Part shown: one piece after another, positions 10,326 through 20,563 of the stretch
Numbering within the stretch: the first letter of the stretch is position 1
Layout of the letters: each line of letters opens with the position of its first letter
From: Kocuria rosea subsp. polaris
Lineage (GTDB): Bacteria > Actinomycetota > Actinomycetes > Actinomycetales > Micrococcaceae
Direction: 5' to 3'
NCBI RefSeq assembly: GCF_001483755.1
Contig: NZ_LQBK01000022.1
Span: forward strand, 133,992 to 197,991
Length of the DNA: 64,000 nucleotides
Translations under genes and position numbers: made by a program
The notes under the pieces: model-generated
Databases searched by the model: none
Told to the model about the DNA's origin: nothing
Seen by the model: the letters and a program-made list of their open reading frames with translations, nothing else

Positions 10326-11435
10326 ATGACCTTCTCGCCCCGGACGTCCCGAGGACGCCGCCCGCTCCCGGCCGCCGCGCTGCTGGGCCTCTCCGCCCTC
10401 GTCCTCGCCGGCTGCGGCGCCGCCCCGGAGGAGGGCGGCGAGGCGCAGGAGCAGGCCACCGACTTCACCGGCTGCATCGTCTCCGACTCCGGCGGGTTCC
10501 AGGACCGCTCCTTCAACCAGAACTCCTACGAGGGCCTGCAGGCCGTCGAGGAGTCCATGGGCATCGAGGTCAACCAGGCCGAGTCCCAGGCCGAGACCGA
10601 CTTCGAGCCCAACCTGACGTCCATGGTGCAGGCCGGGTGCGACCTGACCGTGTCCGTGGGCTTCCTCCTCGCCGACGCCACCCGGACCGTGGCCGAGGCC
10701 AACCCCGAGTCGGACTTCGCGATCGTCGACGACGCCTCGATCGAGCTGCCCAACGTGAAGCCGCTCGTCTACAACACGGCCGAGGCCGCGTTCCTCGCCG
10801 GCTACGTGGCCGCGGGCAGCACCGGCACCGGGACCGTGGCGACCTACGGCGGCATGGACATCCCCACCGTGACGGTGTTCATGGACGGCTTCGCCGACGG
10901 CATCGAGCACTACAACGACACCAAGGGCGAGGACGTCCGGCTGCTGGGCTGGAACAAGGACACCCAGGACGGCACCTTCGTGAACAGCTTCACGGACACC
11001 TCCGCCGCGAAGACCACCACCCAGAACTTCGTCAACGAGGGCGCGGACATCGTCCTGCCCGTGGCCGGGCAGGCGGCCCTCGGCACGATCGACGCCGTGG
11101 TGGAGGCCAACAGCGGCGACCGCGACGAGGTGCGCTTCGTGTGGGTCGACGCCGACGGCTACGAGACCCTCGAGAAGGGCAAGCAGTACCAGCTCACCTC
11201 CGTGCTCAAGCAGATGAGCACGTCCGTGCAGGACGTCGTGCAGAACGCGGCGGAGGGCGAGTTCAGCAACGAGCCCTACGTCGGCACCCTCGACAACGAC
11301 GGCGTGGGCATCGCCCCCTACCACGACCAGGAGGAGGCCGTGGGCGAGGAGCTCGCGGCCGAGGTCGAGCAGCTGAAGCAGGACATCATCGACGGCACGC
11401 TCACGGTCGAGTCCGAGAACTCGCCCCAGGCCTGA
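10326..11435 (+). CDS. BMP family nucleoside-binding lipoprotein of an ABC importer
   Basis: The 369-residue protein has a short basic leader, a hydrophobic stretch and a lipobox LAGC, so the mature protein is a lipid-anchored receptor on the outer face of the membrane. The body matches the Bmp/PnrA/Med family (DSGGFQDRSFNQNSYEGL near the mature N-terminus), which binds purine or other nucleosides. ATG 10326 has a GGAGGAACC ribosome site. It heads a set with ABC ATPase and two permeases, followed by cytidine deaminase and thymidine phosphorylase, which supports nucleoside uptake. TAGAGT near 10253 is a possible -10 box. Confidence 0.9.
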   Translation: MTFSPRTSRGRRPLPAAALLGLSALVLAGCGAAPEEGGEAQEQATDFTGCIVSDSGGFQDRSFNQNSYEGLQAVEESMGIEVNQAESQAETDFEPNLTSMVQAGCDLTVSVGFLLADATRTVAEANPESDFAIVDDASIELPNVKPLVYNTAEAAFLAGYVAAGSTGTGTVATYGGMDIPTVTVFMDGFADGIEHYNDTKGEDVRLLGWNKDTQDGTFVNSFTDTSAAKTTTQNFVNEGADIVLPVAGQAALGTIDAVVEANSGDRDEVRFVWVDADGYETLEKGKQYQLTSVLKQMSTSVQDVVQNAAEGEFSNEPYVGTLDNDGVGIAPYHDQEEAVGEELAAEVEQLKQDIIDGTLTVESENSPQA

Positions 11436-11457
11436 GCCCGGGCCGCACCGACCACCG

Positions 11458-11493
11458 CACGCCGCCGCCCGGCCGCAGCCGGGCGGCGGCGTG
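11458..11493 (+). terminator. Intercistronic hairpin after the binding-protein gene
   Basis: Perfect 15-bp arms (11458-11472 and 11479-11493) flank a six-base loop, just after the lipoprotein stop and before the ATPase gene. Such a structure is commonly used to protect the upstream message and reduce read-through, giving an excess of binding protein over the transporter core. No U-run follows, so leakage is expected. Confidence 0.55.
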
Positions 11494-11539
11494 CCGGCCC
11501 GGGGGCCGGCGGACGGCCCACGAGGAGGACCACCCCACC

Positions 11540-13072
11540 ATGAAGCTGGAACTGCAGTCCATCACCAAGCGGTTCGGCTCCTTCGCGGCCAACGAGGACG
11601 TCGACCTCGTCGTGGAGCCCGGGCAGATCCACTGCCTCCTCGGCGAGAACGGGGCCGGCAAGTCCACCCTGATGAACGTCCTCTACGGCCTGTACCGGCC
11701 GAGCGGGGGACGCATCCTCGTGGACGGCTCCGAGGTGTCCTTCCGGGGACCCGGGGACGCCATGGCCGCCGGGATCGGCATGGTGCACCAGCACTTCATG
11801 CTGGTGCCGGTGTTCACCGTCGCGGAGAACGTGGCCCTCGGCGCGGAGAGCACCCGCGGCGGCACCCTCGACCTGGAGACCACCCGCCGCCGGATCCGGG
11901 AGATCTCGCAGCGCTACGGCTTCCACGTGGACCCGGACGCCGTGGTCGAGGACCTGCCCGTGGGGGTGCAGCAGCGCGTCGAGATCATCAAGGCCCTCGT
12001 GCGGGACGCGCAGGTGCTCATCCTCGACGAGCCCACGGCGGTGCTCACGCCGCGGGAGACCGACGAGCTGCTCGAGATCATGCGCCAGCTGCGCGGCTCG
12101 GGGAGGTCCATCCTGTTCATCTCGCACAAGCTGCGGGAGGTCAAGGCGATCTCCGACGTCATCACGGTGATCCGCCGCGGCCGGGTGGTGGGGCAGACGT
12201 CGCCGGAGGCCTCGACCGCCGAGCTGGCGGCCCTCATGGTGGGCCGGGACGTGTCCCTGACGGTGGCCAAGGACGACGCCGACCCGGGGGAGCGGGCCCT
12301 CGAGGTCTCCGGGCTCACCGTGCTCGCGGACAGCGGCGTGCGGCTGCTCGACGACGTCAGCTTCGACGTGGCCCGCGGGGAGATCCTCGCGGTGGCCGGG
12401 GTGCAGGGCAACGGCCAGACGGAGCTGGCGGAGGCGATCCTCGGCCTGCGGCCGCGGGCCACCGGCTCGATCCGGCTGGGCGGCACGGAGCTGCTCGGGA
12501 GGTCGGTGCGCCAGGTCCTCGACGCGGGCGTGGGCTTCGTCCCGGAGGACCGCTCCACGGACGGGCTCGTCGGCTCGTTCACCGTCGCCGAGAACCTCGT
12601 GCTGGACCTCTACGGCGACGACCGCTTCTCCCGCGGCCCGTCCCTGCGGCTGGGCGAGGTCCGGGCCAACGCCCGCCGCGCCGTCGAGCAGTTCGACGTC
12701 CGCACCCCCTCCGTGGACGCACCCGTGCAGACCCTGTCCGGCGGCAACCAGCAGAAGGTCGTGCTCGCCCGGGAGCTCTCCCGGCCCCTCGAGCTGTTCC
12801 TCGCCTCCCAGCCCACCCGCGGGGTGGACGTCGGGTCGGTCGAGTTCATCCACGAGCAGATCGTCGCCGAGCGGGACAAGGGCGTGCCCGTCCTCATCGT
12901 CTCGACCGAGCTCGACGAGGTGTACGCGCTGGCCGACCGGATCGCCGTGTTCTTCCACGGCCGTCTCATGGGGATCGTGGGTCCCGACACCCCGCGCGAC
13001 GTCCTGGGGCAGATGATGGCCGGGGCCACCGCCCCTGAGGCCGCCGCGCCGCGGACGGAGGAGCGGGCATGA
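11540..13072 (+). CDS. Nucleoside ABC importer, double ATP-binding protein
   Basis: The 510 residues contain two fused ABC domains like YufO/NupO and RbsA. Domain 1 has Walker A GENGAGKST (Lys41), signature LPVGVQQRVEI and Walker B VLILDEPTAVL. Domain 2 has a degenerate Walker A (GVQGNGQTE), signature LSGGNQQKV and a Walker B region LFLASQPTRGVDVGS that lacks the catalytic Glu, as is normal for this family. ATG 11540 follows GAGGAGG closely upstream. The stop overlaps the next permease start by four bases (ATGA), so the products are probably translated in a coupled way. Confidence 0.9.
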   Translation: MKLELQSITKRFGSFAANEDVDLVVEPGQIHCLLGENGAGKSTLMNVLYGLYRPSGGRILVDGSEVSFRGPGDAMAAGIGMVHQHFMLVPVFTVAENVALGAESTRGGTLDLETTRRRIREISQRYGFHVDPDAVVEDLPVGVQQRVEIIKALVRDAQVLILDEPTAVLTPRETDELLEIMRQLRGSGRSILFISHKLREVKAISDVITVIRRGRVVGQTSPEASTAELAALMVGRDVSLTVAKDDADPGERALEVSGLTVLADSGVRLLDDVSFDVARGEILAVAGVQGNGQTELAEAILGLRPRATGSIRLGGTELLGRSVRQVLDAGVGFVPEDRSTDGLVGSFTVAENLVLDLYGDDRFSRGPSLRLGEVRANARRAVEQFDVRTPSVDAPVQTLSGGNQQKVVLARELSRPLELFLASQPTRGVDVGSVEFIHEQIVAERDKGVPVLIVSTELDEVYALADRIAVFFHGRLMGIVGPDTPRDVLGQMMAGATAPEAAAPRTEERA

Positions 13073-14334
13073 GCGCCACCGGCACGGCCCCCGCGGCCGC
13101 CGACCAGCAGGAGGCGCCGCCGCCCACGACCGTCGCGCCCGGGGTCACCCGGCGCGCGTGGACGGGCTCCGCGCTGCAGTCCGTGCTCGCGATCGTCGCC
13201 GCCCTGGTCCTGGGCGGGCTGCTCATCGCCCTGACCGACGACCGCGTCGCCGACGCCGCGAGCTACTTCTTCGCCCGCCCCGCGGACACGCTCGCGGCCA
13301 TGTGGGCCGCCGCGTCCGCCGCCTACGAGGCGATGTTCTACGGCGCCGTCTACAACCCGAACGGCACCACGCTCGCGCAGCGCGTCTATCCCCTCGCGGA
13401 GACCCTGACCGTGGCCACGCCGCTGGTCCTGGCCGGTCTCGGCGTGGCCGTGGCCTTCCAGGCCGGGCTGTTCAACATCGGCGCCCAGGGGCAGCTGCTC
13501 ATCGGCGCGGCCCTCGCGGCCTGGGTCGGCTTCGCGTGGCAGCTGCCGGTGGGCGTGCACCTGCTCGCCGTGGTGCTCGCCGGGGCCGCCGGCGGAGCGC
13601 TGTGGGGCGCCGTCGTCGGCGTCCTGAAGGCCCGCACCGGCGCCCACGAGGTGATCCTGACGATCATGCTCAACTACATCGCGCTGAACCTCGTCGCCTG
13701 GCTGCTCACCCGCCCGGCGTTCCTGCGCCCGGGCTCCTCCAACCCGGTGAGCCCCCAGGTCGCGGAGACCGCGATGTTCCCCAAGCTGCTGGGCGAGCAG
13801 TTCCGGCTGCACTGGGGGTTCGTGCTCGCGATCCTCGCCACCGTGTTCGCCGCGTGGCTGCTCAAGCGCTCCACGATCGGCTTCGAGCTGCGGGCCGTGG
13901 GCGCCAACCCGCGTGCGGCCCGGACCGCCGGCATCTCCGTCACGCGCGGCTTCGTCGTCGTCATGGTCCTCGCGGGCGCGCTCGCGGGCCTCGCGGGCGT
14001 GGCCCAGATCTCGGGCACCGAGCGTGCCCTGACCACGGGCGTCGCCGCGTCCTTCGGCTTCGACGCGATCACGGTGGCCCTGCTGGGGCGGTCGCGGCCG
14101 TGGGGCACGTTCTTCGCGGGGCTGCTCTATGGCGGTTTCCGTGCCGGCGGCGTCACCATGCAGTCGATGACCGGCACGAACATCGACATCGTCCTGGTCG
14201 TGCAGTCCCTGATCGTCCTGTTCATCGCCCTGCCGCCGCTGGTGCGCACCGGACGGGCCCGCGCCCGCCGCGGCCGGCGCAGCGCCGCTGCCACCACCGC
14301 CACCACTGCCACCACCGAAGGAGGCCGGGGATGA
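13069..14334 (+). CDS. Nucleoside ABC importer permease 1
   Basis: This 421-residue polytopic protein belongs to the BPD_transp_2 branched-chain/sugar-type permeases (YufP/NupP-like). A disordered N-terminus of about 25 residues leads to eight or more hydrophobic helices. The coupling segment IGFELRAVGANPRAARTAGI matches the EAA-like loop of this family. It begins inside the ATPase stop and ends overlapping permease 2 by ATGA, so all three form one translational unit. The C-terminus is Arg-rich then Ala/Thr-rich. Confidence 0.88.
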   Translation: MSATGTAPAAADQQEAPPPTTVAPGVTRRAWTGSALQSVLAIVAALVLGGLLIALTDDRVADAASYFFARPADTLAAMWAAASAAYEAMFYGAVYNPNGTTLAQRVYPLAETLTVATPLVLAGLGVAVAFQAGLFNIGAQGQLLIGAALAAWVGFAWQLPVGVHLLAVVLAGAAGGALWGAVVGVLKARTGAHEVILTIMLNYIALNLVAWLLTRPAFLRPGSSNPVSPQVAETAMFPKLLGEQFRLHWGFVLAILATVFAAWLLKRSTIGFELRAVGANPRAARTAGISVTRGFVVVMVLAGALAGLAGVAQISGTERALTTGVAASFGFDAITVALLGRSRPWGTFFAGLLYGGFRAGGVTMQSMTGTNIDIVLVVQSLIVLFIALPPLVRTGRARARRGRRSAAATTATTATTEGGRG

Positions 14335-15794
14335 GCCCGCAGCACCCGGAACCGCGCCCCGGACAGGCGCCCCGGTCGTCCGACGGCGCAGCCGGCGGTC
14401 CGGCCGGCAGCACCGCTTCCGGCACGGCTTCCGGCAGCGCTTCCGGTGGCACGGCCGGTGGCACGGCCGGTGGCGCTCCCGGCCGCACGACCACGGCGAC
14501 CCTGCCCCCGCCGGGCGGGACCGAGCCGTCCAGCTCCGCGGCCGGGGCGGTCGTGGGCGTCCCGAGCCGGCGCACCCCGGTGGTCCTCGGCCTGCTGAGC
14601 CTCGTGGCCCTCCTGCTGTTCGGGCTCAACGCCCCGGACAACACCGTGAGCTTCCGCGTCTCGGAGGCCGGCGACCTCTTCCGCGTGCCCGACCTCGTGG
14701 TGCACGGCGTCCTGTGGGGCTGGGTCACCGTCGCCGTGCTCACCGGGCTGACGGTCCTCGCGGTCCTGCGCGCCCGGACCGGGGCGCACCTGCCCCGGTG
14801 GGCGGTGCTGCTGTTCGGCTTCTTCTTCGTCAGCGGCTTCCTCGTGTGGGTCGTGGGCAGCGCCCGCAGCCCCGACGTGTCCCTGTCCGGGCTGCTGGCC
14901 GGGTCCGTGGCCCTGGCCATCCCGCTGATCTTCGGCTCCCTGGGCGGCCTGCTGTGCGAGCGCTCCGGCGTGATCAACATCGCGATCGAGGGCCAGCTGC
15001 TGTTCGGGGCGTTCTCCGCCGCGGTGGCCGGCTCGCTCTCCGGCAGCGCCTGGGTGGGCCTGCTCGCCGCCGTGCTGGGCGCCGGGCTCGTCTCGCTCGT
15101 GCTCGCCCTGTTCTCGATCACCTACCGGGTCAACCAGGTGATCGTCGGCGTGGTGCTCAACGTGCTCGTGTCCGGGCTGACGGGCTTCCTCTTCGCCACG
15201 GTGCTGGAGTCGGACCCGGGCGTGTTCAACTCCCCGCCGCGGCTGCCGCGCTTCGCCGTGCCCGTGCTCTCGGAGATCCCCCTGGTCGGGCCCATCGTCT
15301 TCGACCAGTCCGTGATCGGCTACCTGATGTACGCGGCCGTGGCGCTCGTGTGGTTTGCGCTCTACCGGACGCGCTGGGGGCTGCGCACCCGCTCCGTGGG
15401 GGAGCACCCCAAGGCCGCCGACACCCTCGGCGTGAAGGTCAACGCCCTGCGCTTCCGCAACGTGCTGCTGGGCGGGATGGTCGCCGGCCTCGGCGGGGCC
15501 TTCTACACGCTGGTCTCCGTCTCCGCGTTCACCCGCGACATGACCTCCGGCGCCGGCTACATCGCGCTGGCCGCCCTGATCTTCGGCCGGTGGAACCCGG
15601 TCGGGGCGCTGCTCGCGTCCCTGCTGTTCGGCTTCGCGTCCAACCTGCAGTCGATCCTGTCCTTCCTGGGCACGCCCGTGCCCAGCCAGTTCCTGGCCAT
15701 GCTCCCGTACGTGGTCACCATCCTGGCCGTGGCCGGGCTCGTGGGGACCTCCCGCGGCCCGGCGGCCATCGGCAAGCCCTACACCAAGGAGTGA
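14331..15794 (+). CDS. Nucleoside ABC importer permease 2
   Basis: This is the second membrane subunit (YufQ/NupQ-like), 487 residues from ATG 14331 with GGAGG just upstream. The first 80 residues are low-complexity (Gly, Ser, Thr, Ala, Pro), encoded partly by short direct repeats around 14444-14475, and are longer than in typical homologues. Membrane helices follow, including GSLGGLLCERSGVINIAIEG, a strongly conserved family block, and the coupling loop WGLRTRSVGEHPKAADTLGV. The stop is seven bases before cytidine deaminase, keeping transport and salvage in one operon. Confidence 0.88.
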   Translation: MSPQHPEPRPGQAPRSSDGAAGGPAGSTASGTASGSASGGTAGGTAGGAPGRTTTATLPPPGGTEPSSSAAGAVVGVPSRRTPVVLGLLSLVALLLFGLNAPDNTVSFRVSEAGDLFRVPDLVVHGVLWGWVTVAVLTGLTVLAVLRARTGAHLPRWAVLLFGFFFVSGFLVWVVGSARSPDVSLSGLLAGSVALAIPLIFGSLGGLLCERSGVINIAIEGQLLFGAFSAAVAGSLSGSAWVGLLAAVLGAGLVSLVLALFSITYRVNQVIVGVVLNVLVSGLTGFLFATVLESDPGVFNSPPRLPRFAVPVLSEIPLVGPIVFDQSVIGYLMYAAVALVWFALYRTRWGLRTRSVGEHPKAADTLGVKVNALRFRNVLLGGMVAGLGGAFYTLVSVSAFTRDMTSGAGYIALAALIFGRWNPVGALLASLLFGFASNLQSILSFLGTPVPSQFLAMLPYVVTILAVAGLVGTSRGPAAIGKPYTKE

Positions 15795-15801
15795 GCGCCC
15801 C

Positions 15802-16218
15802 GTGCACGAGAACCAGCCCACGGGCGGCGGAACGGACCGGATCGACTGGGACCGGCTGCGGCAGGCCGCCGTGGCCGCCCGCGAGCACGCCTACGTCCCG
15901 TACTCGCACTATCCCGTGGGCGCGGCCGCCCTCACCGAGGACGGCCGGGTGGTCTCCGGGTGCAACGTGGAGAACGCCTCCTACGGGCTGACCCTGTGCG
16001 CCGAGTGCGCGCTGGTCTCCGCGCTGCACATGTCCGGCGGCGGCCGGCTCGTCGCGTTCGTGTGCGTCGACGGGTGCGGCGACGTCCTGATGCCGTGCGG
16101 GCGGTGCCGGCAGCTGCTCCACGAGCACCGCGCGCCGGAGCTGCGGCTGCTGACCGTCTCCGGGGTGCGCACCATGGCCGAGGTCCTGCCCGACGCCTTC
16201 GGCCCCGAGAACCTCTAG
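15802..16218 (+). CDS. cdd: Cytidine deaminase
   Basis: Cytidine deaminase converts cytidine and deoxycytidine to uridine and deoxyuridine in pyrimidine salvage. The 138 residues show the substrate and zinc motifs: CNVENASYGLTLCAE with Cys66 as zinc ligand and Glu68 as proton shuttle, and PCGRCRQ with Cys99 and Cys102. This is the homotetrameric short form. The start is GTG 15802, seven bases after the permease stop. Its place directly behind the importer suggests that imported nucleosides are deaminated at once. Confidence 0.95.
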   Translation: MHENQPTGGGTDRIDWDRLRQAAVAAREHAYVPYSHYPVGAAALTEDGRVVSGCNVENASYGLTLCAECALVSALHMSGGGRLVAFVCVDGCGDVLMPCGRCRQLLHEHRAPELRLLTVSGVRTMAEVLPDAFGPENL

Positions 16219-16236
16219 CCCCCGAAAGGACCTCCC

Positions 16237-17544
<1,308 letters not shown>

Positions 17545-17592
17545 GGGCAGCCTGCCGGGCGCACCGCACCGAGGACGGGCCGGGGGCCCGCC

Positions 17593-17598
17593 TATACT
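17593..17598 (+). promoter_or_regulatory. Candidate -10 box (TATACT) before the uncharacterised large gene
   Basis: TATACT stands out in a GC-rich gap between deoA and the next gene, about 65 bases before the proposed TTG start at 17664. No convincing -35 was seen. Confidence 0.35.
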
Positions 17599-17663
17599 GC
17601 GGAGAGAACCAGCGCGAAACGAGAACCGAGGGCGTGCGCACACGCTCGGAAGGGTGGGTCCAG

Positions 17664-19394
17664 TTGGGTCTGCGAGGCATTTTCCGGAAGAACACCGAGG
17701 ACAGCACGCCGCACCGCGAGACCGGCCGGCCGGAGCAGCCGGCCGACTCGACCGCCGGCCCCGACCGACGCGACACGGAGGCCCGGGACACCGGCGCCCG
17801 TGACGCCGGGGACCAGAGCACCGGGGGCCAGGACACCGGTCCCCGCCGCCCCGACGGACGCGGCCCCGAGGAGCAGGGCCCGCGGGAGCACGGCACTGAA
17901 GAGCACGGCACCGGGGAGCAGGGCACCGAGGAGCCCCGGCCGCTGCCGGACCGCGGGCCGCTGCCCTTCCTCGTGGACCGGCTGACGTCCCGGGGGGCCG
18001 ACCGCGCCGTGCTCACGCTCGTCCAGCGCGGCAACACCATGACGCACCAGACCGAGCAGTCCGTGGGCGGCGCCGACCCGTCCGTGGAGTCCGGCACCGT
18101 GGACCAGGACTCGCCGCTGTTCGACCCCGTGGCCGACCTCTACAGCGAGGCCATGTCCTCGCCGCGCGGCGCGTGGCAGAACGCCCGCATCGAGGTGGGC
18201 CCGGAGCAGGACGGCGTCCGGCCTGTGGTGACGACCTACGGGTTCCCCGACGGCGGCGAGGAGGTCCGGACCTGGCGGTCCGGCCGGCCCGCGCCGGGTC
18301 ACGCCGGGACCGGCGGCGGGCAGCGCGTCGCCGGCACGGAGCACGCCGCCGACGCGCGGACTGCCGGCGAGCCGCAGCCCGCCGACGCACGGGCCGCCGG
18401 CGAGCAGCACTCCGCCGACGTCGCCGACGGGCCCACGGCGCCGGGCACGGAGCGCGCGGGTGGCGGGCTCCCCGCGGCCGCAGCCGCCGCCGGGGCCGGG
18501 TCCTCCGCGGCCGGTGCCGCCGCAGTCCCTGCGTCCGAGCCGGCCGACGTGTCCGCACCCGAGCGGACCGGGGTCCCGGAGCCCGAGGCGTCCGCCGCGG
18601 CGGAGCCCGCCGCCGCGACGGAGAGCCCGGTGGGCCGGGCGGACGACGAGCAGCGCGCCCCCGACCACGACACCCGCCCCGACGAGGCCCCTCGCGCCGG
18701 CACCGCGCACCACGACGTCCCCGAGCACGTCGACCACGAGGAGTGGCACGAGGACGTCGAGCCGCCCGCGCCCACCGGGGCGGCGGCCGCGACGGCCGCC
18801 GCGGCCGCCGCCGGCACCACCGCGGACGACCACGGCTCCTCCGCCCCGGAGACCGCGGTCTCCACCGACGTCTCGCCGTCCTACCGGGCGCCGGCGGGGA
18901 CCCCGGACCGGCCGTCCCAGGACAAGCTGGCCGAGGGCAACCTCGTGCTCAAGGAGGTCGACGTCCTGCGCCGGCTGGGCGACGCCCAGCGGCGGCTGTT
19001 CGGCGAGGACGGCACGGCCATGGACGTCTCCACCGTCCTCGTGCGGGTGCGTGCCCTCGGTACGTACTACGACGCGCTCACGCACGTGCGCAAGAACGGC
19101 TTCTGGGACCAGCGCCGCACCTTCGACCTGATCCCCGAGGAGCTGCTGCACGTGCAGGAGCTCAAGGACGAGTCCTACGTGGAGGGAAACGGCGCGCCGC
19201 TCGCGATGATGTTCCGCTTCCGCCCGGGCATCCCCCCGGAGGTGAACTTCGACTACGCGGACGAGGAGGCCTTCGTGCGCTACGAGGAGCGGCTGCCCGC
19301 GCAGAACTACCTCGAGGAGCTGCGCATGTACCCCCGCACCGGGGCGCACATCCCGCAGCACATGAACGAGGCCCTGCAGGACTGGAACTACTGA
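17664..19394 (+). CDS. Uncharacterised protein: long disordered region plus conserved C-terminal domain
   Basis: I do not recognise this gene. From TTG 17664 (GGAAGGGTGG upstream) it encodes 576 residues; ATG 18039 is a shorter alternative without a good ribosome site. Residues 1-125 are low-complexity with repeated EHGTEE-like steps. A short ordered stretch follows (around DLYSEAMSSPRGAWQNARI and VVTTYGFPDGGEEV), then about 220 Ala/Pro/Glu/Asp-rich residues, then an ordered C-terminal domain of about 155 residues. That domain has a helix (LKEVDVLRRLGDAQRRLFG) and a beta-rich end (AMMFRFRPGIPPEVNFDYAD). The two ordered parts loosely recall halves of the DUF600/YezG fold; this is inference. 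It lies between deoA and the adenosine deaminase gene. Confidence 0.7.
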   Translation: MGLRGIFRKNTEDSTPHRETGRPEQPADSTAGPDRRDTEARDTGARDAGDQSTGGQDTGPRRPDGRGPEEQGPREHGTEEHGTGEQGTEEPRPLPDRGPLPFLVDRLTSRGADRAVLTLVQRGNTMTHQTEQSVGGADPSVESGTVDQDSPLFDPVADLYSEAMSSPRGAWQNARIEVGPEQDGVRPVVTTYGFPDGGEEVRTWRSGRPAPGHAGTGGGQRVAGTEHAADARTAGEPQPADARAAGEQHSADVADGPTAPGTERAGGGLPAAAAAAGAGSSAAGAAAVPASEPADVSAPERTGVPEPEASAAAEPAAATESPVGRADDEQRAPDHDTRPDEAPRAGTAHHDVPEHVDHEEWHEDVEPPAPTGAAAATAAAAAAGTTADDHGSSAPETAVSTDVSPSYRAPAGTPDRPSQDKLAEGNLVLKEVDVLRRLGDAQRRLFGEDGTAMDVSTVLVRVRALGTYYDALTHVRKNGFWDQRRTFDLIPEELLHVQELKDESYVEGNGAPLAMMFRFRPGIPPEVNFDYADEEAFVRYEERLPAQNYLEELRMYPRTGAHIPQHMNEALQDWNY

Positions 19395-19438
19395 GACCGA
19401 CCGAGACACCGACCGAGACAGGGGCCGTCCCGACCGTG

Positions 19439-20563
19439 ATGCTGACCGCCGCCGAACGGCACCCGGGCCGCGTGCCGGACCGGGTCCTGCGCGACCTGCC
19501 CAAGGTGTGCCTGCACGACCACCTCGACGGCGCCCTGCGCCCGGCCACCGTGGTGGAGCTGGCCGCCGCCGCCGGGCACCGCCTGCCGGTCGAGGAGCCG
19601 GCGGCGCTGGGCCGGTGGATGCGGGAGAGCGCCGGGTCCGGCTCCCTGCTGCGCTACCTGGCGACCTTCGAGCACACGGTCGCGGTGATGCAGACCCCCG
19701 AGGCGCTCGTGCGCTGCGCCCGGGAGTACGTCGAGGACCTCGTGGCGGACGGGGTGGTCCACGCCGAGGTGCGGTGGGCGCCCGAGCAGCACACCGCGGG
19801 CGGGCTGTCCATGGCGGAGGCCGTCGAGGCCGTGCGGCTGGGCCTCTCGGAGGGCGTGCTCGCCGCGGAGGACGCCGGCCACATCGTGTCCGTCACCCAG
19901 ATCCTGTGCGCCATGCGCCAGGCCGACCGCTCCCTGGAGGTCGCCCGCCTCGTGGTCTCCAACCGGGACCGCGGCGTGGTGGCGTTCGACCTCGCCGGCC
20001 CCGAGGACGGCTTCCCGCCGGCCCGGCACCGCGCGGCCCTGGAGCTGCTCGCGGACGAGCTGATGCCCGTCACCCTGCACGCCGGGGAGGCCGCGGGCAT
20101 CGAGTCGATCCGGGACGCCCTGGCCACGGGGCGCGCCCTGCGCCTGGGCCACGGGGTGCGCATCGCGGAGGACATCGACATCGACTACCTGGCGGACGTC
20201 GCCGTCGTCGACCTCGGGCGCACGGCCGAGTGGGTCCGCGACCGGGGCATCGCCCTCGAGGTGTGCCCCACGTCCAACCTCCAGACCGGCGCGGTGGCGG
20301 CGTTCGGCGGCAGCCTCGACCGGCACCCGGTGGACATGCTGTACCGGACCGGGTTCACCGTGACCGTCTCCCCGGACAACCGGCTCATGAGCGGGACCAC
20401 GGTCACGGACGAGCTGGCACTCCTCGTGGCGCACTTCGGCTACGGGCTCGACGACCTGGAGCGGCTGCAGCGCAACGCCGCGGCCGCCGCGTTCCTCCCG
20501 CTCGAGGACCGCACCGCCCTGGACGGGATGATCACCGACGGCTTCGAGGGGATGCACGCATGA
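19439..20563 (+). CDS. add: Adenosine deaminase
   Basis: Adenosine deaminase converts adenosine and deoxyadenosine to inosine forms. The 374-residue protein has the zinc motif LHDHLDG (His26, His28), the catalytic HAGEAAG segment, RLGHGVRI, CPTSN, and SPDNR near the metal-binding aspartate of the metal-dependent hydrolase barrel. ATG 19439 is chosen; GTG 19436 is directly adjacent. The gene follows the uncharacterised protein by 44 bases and overlaps mazG by four bases (ATGA). With the importer, cdd and deoA upstream it completes a nucleoside salvage set. Confidence 0.93.
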   Translation: MLTAAERHPGRVPDRVLRDLPKVCLHDHLDGALRPATVVELAAAAGHRLPVEEPAALGRWMRESAGSGSLLRYLATFEHTVAVMQTPEALVRCAREYVEDLVADGVVHAEVRWAPEQHTAGGLSMAEAVEAVRLGLSEGVLAAEDAGHIVSVTQILCAMRQADRSLEVARLVVSNRDRGVVAFDLAGPEDGFPPARHRAALELLADELMPVTLHAGEAAGIESIRDALATGRALRLGHGVRIAEDIDIDYLADVAVVDLGRTAEWVRDRGIALEVCPTSNLQTGAVAAFGGSLDRHPVDMLYRTGFTVTVSPDNRLMSGTTVTDELALLVAHFGYGLDDLERLQRNAAAAAFLPLEDRTALDGMITDGFEGMHA

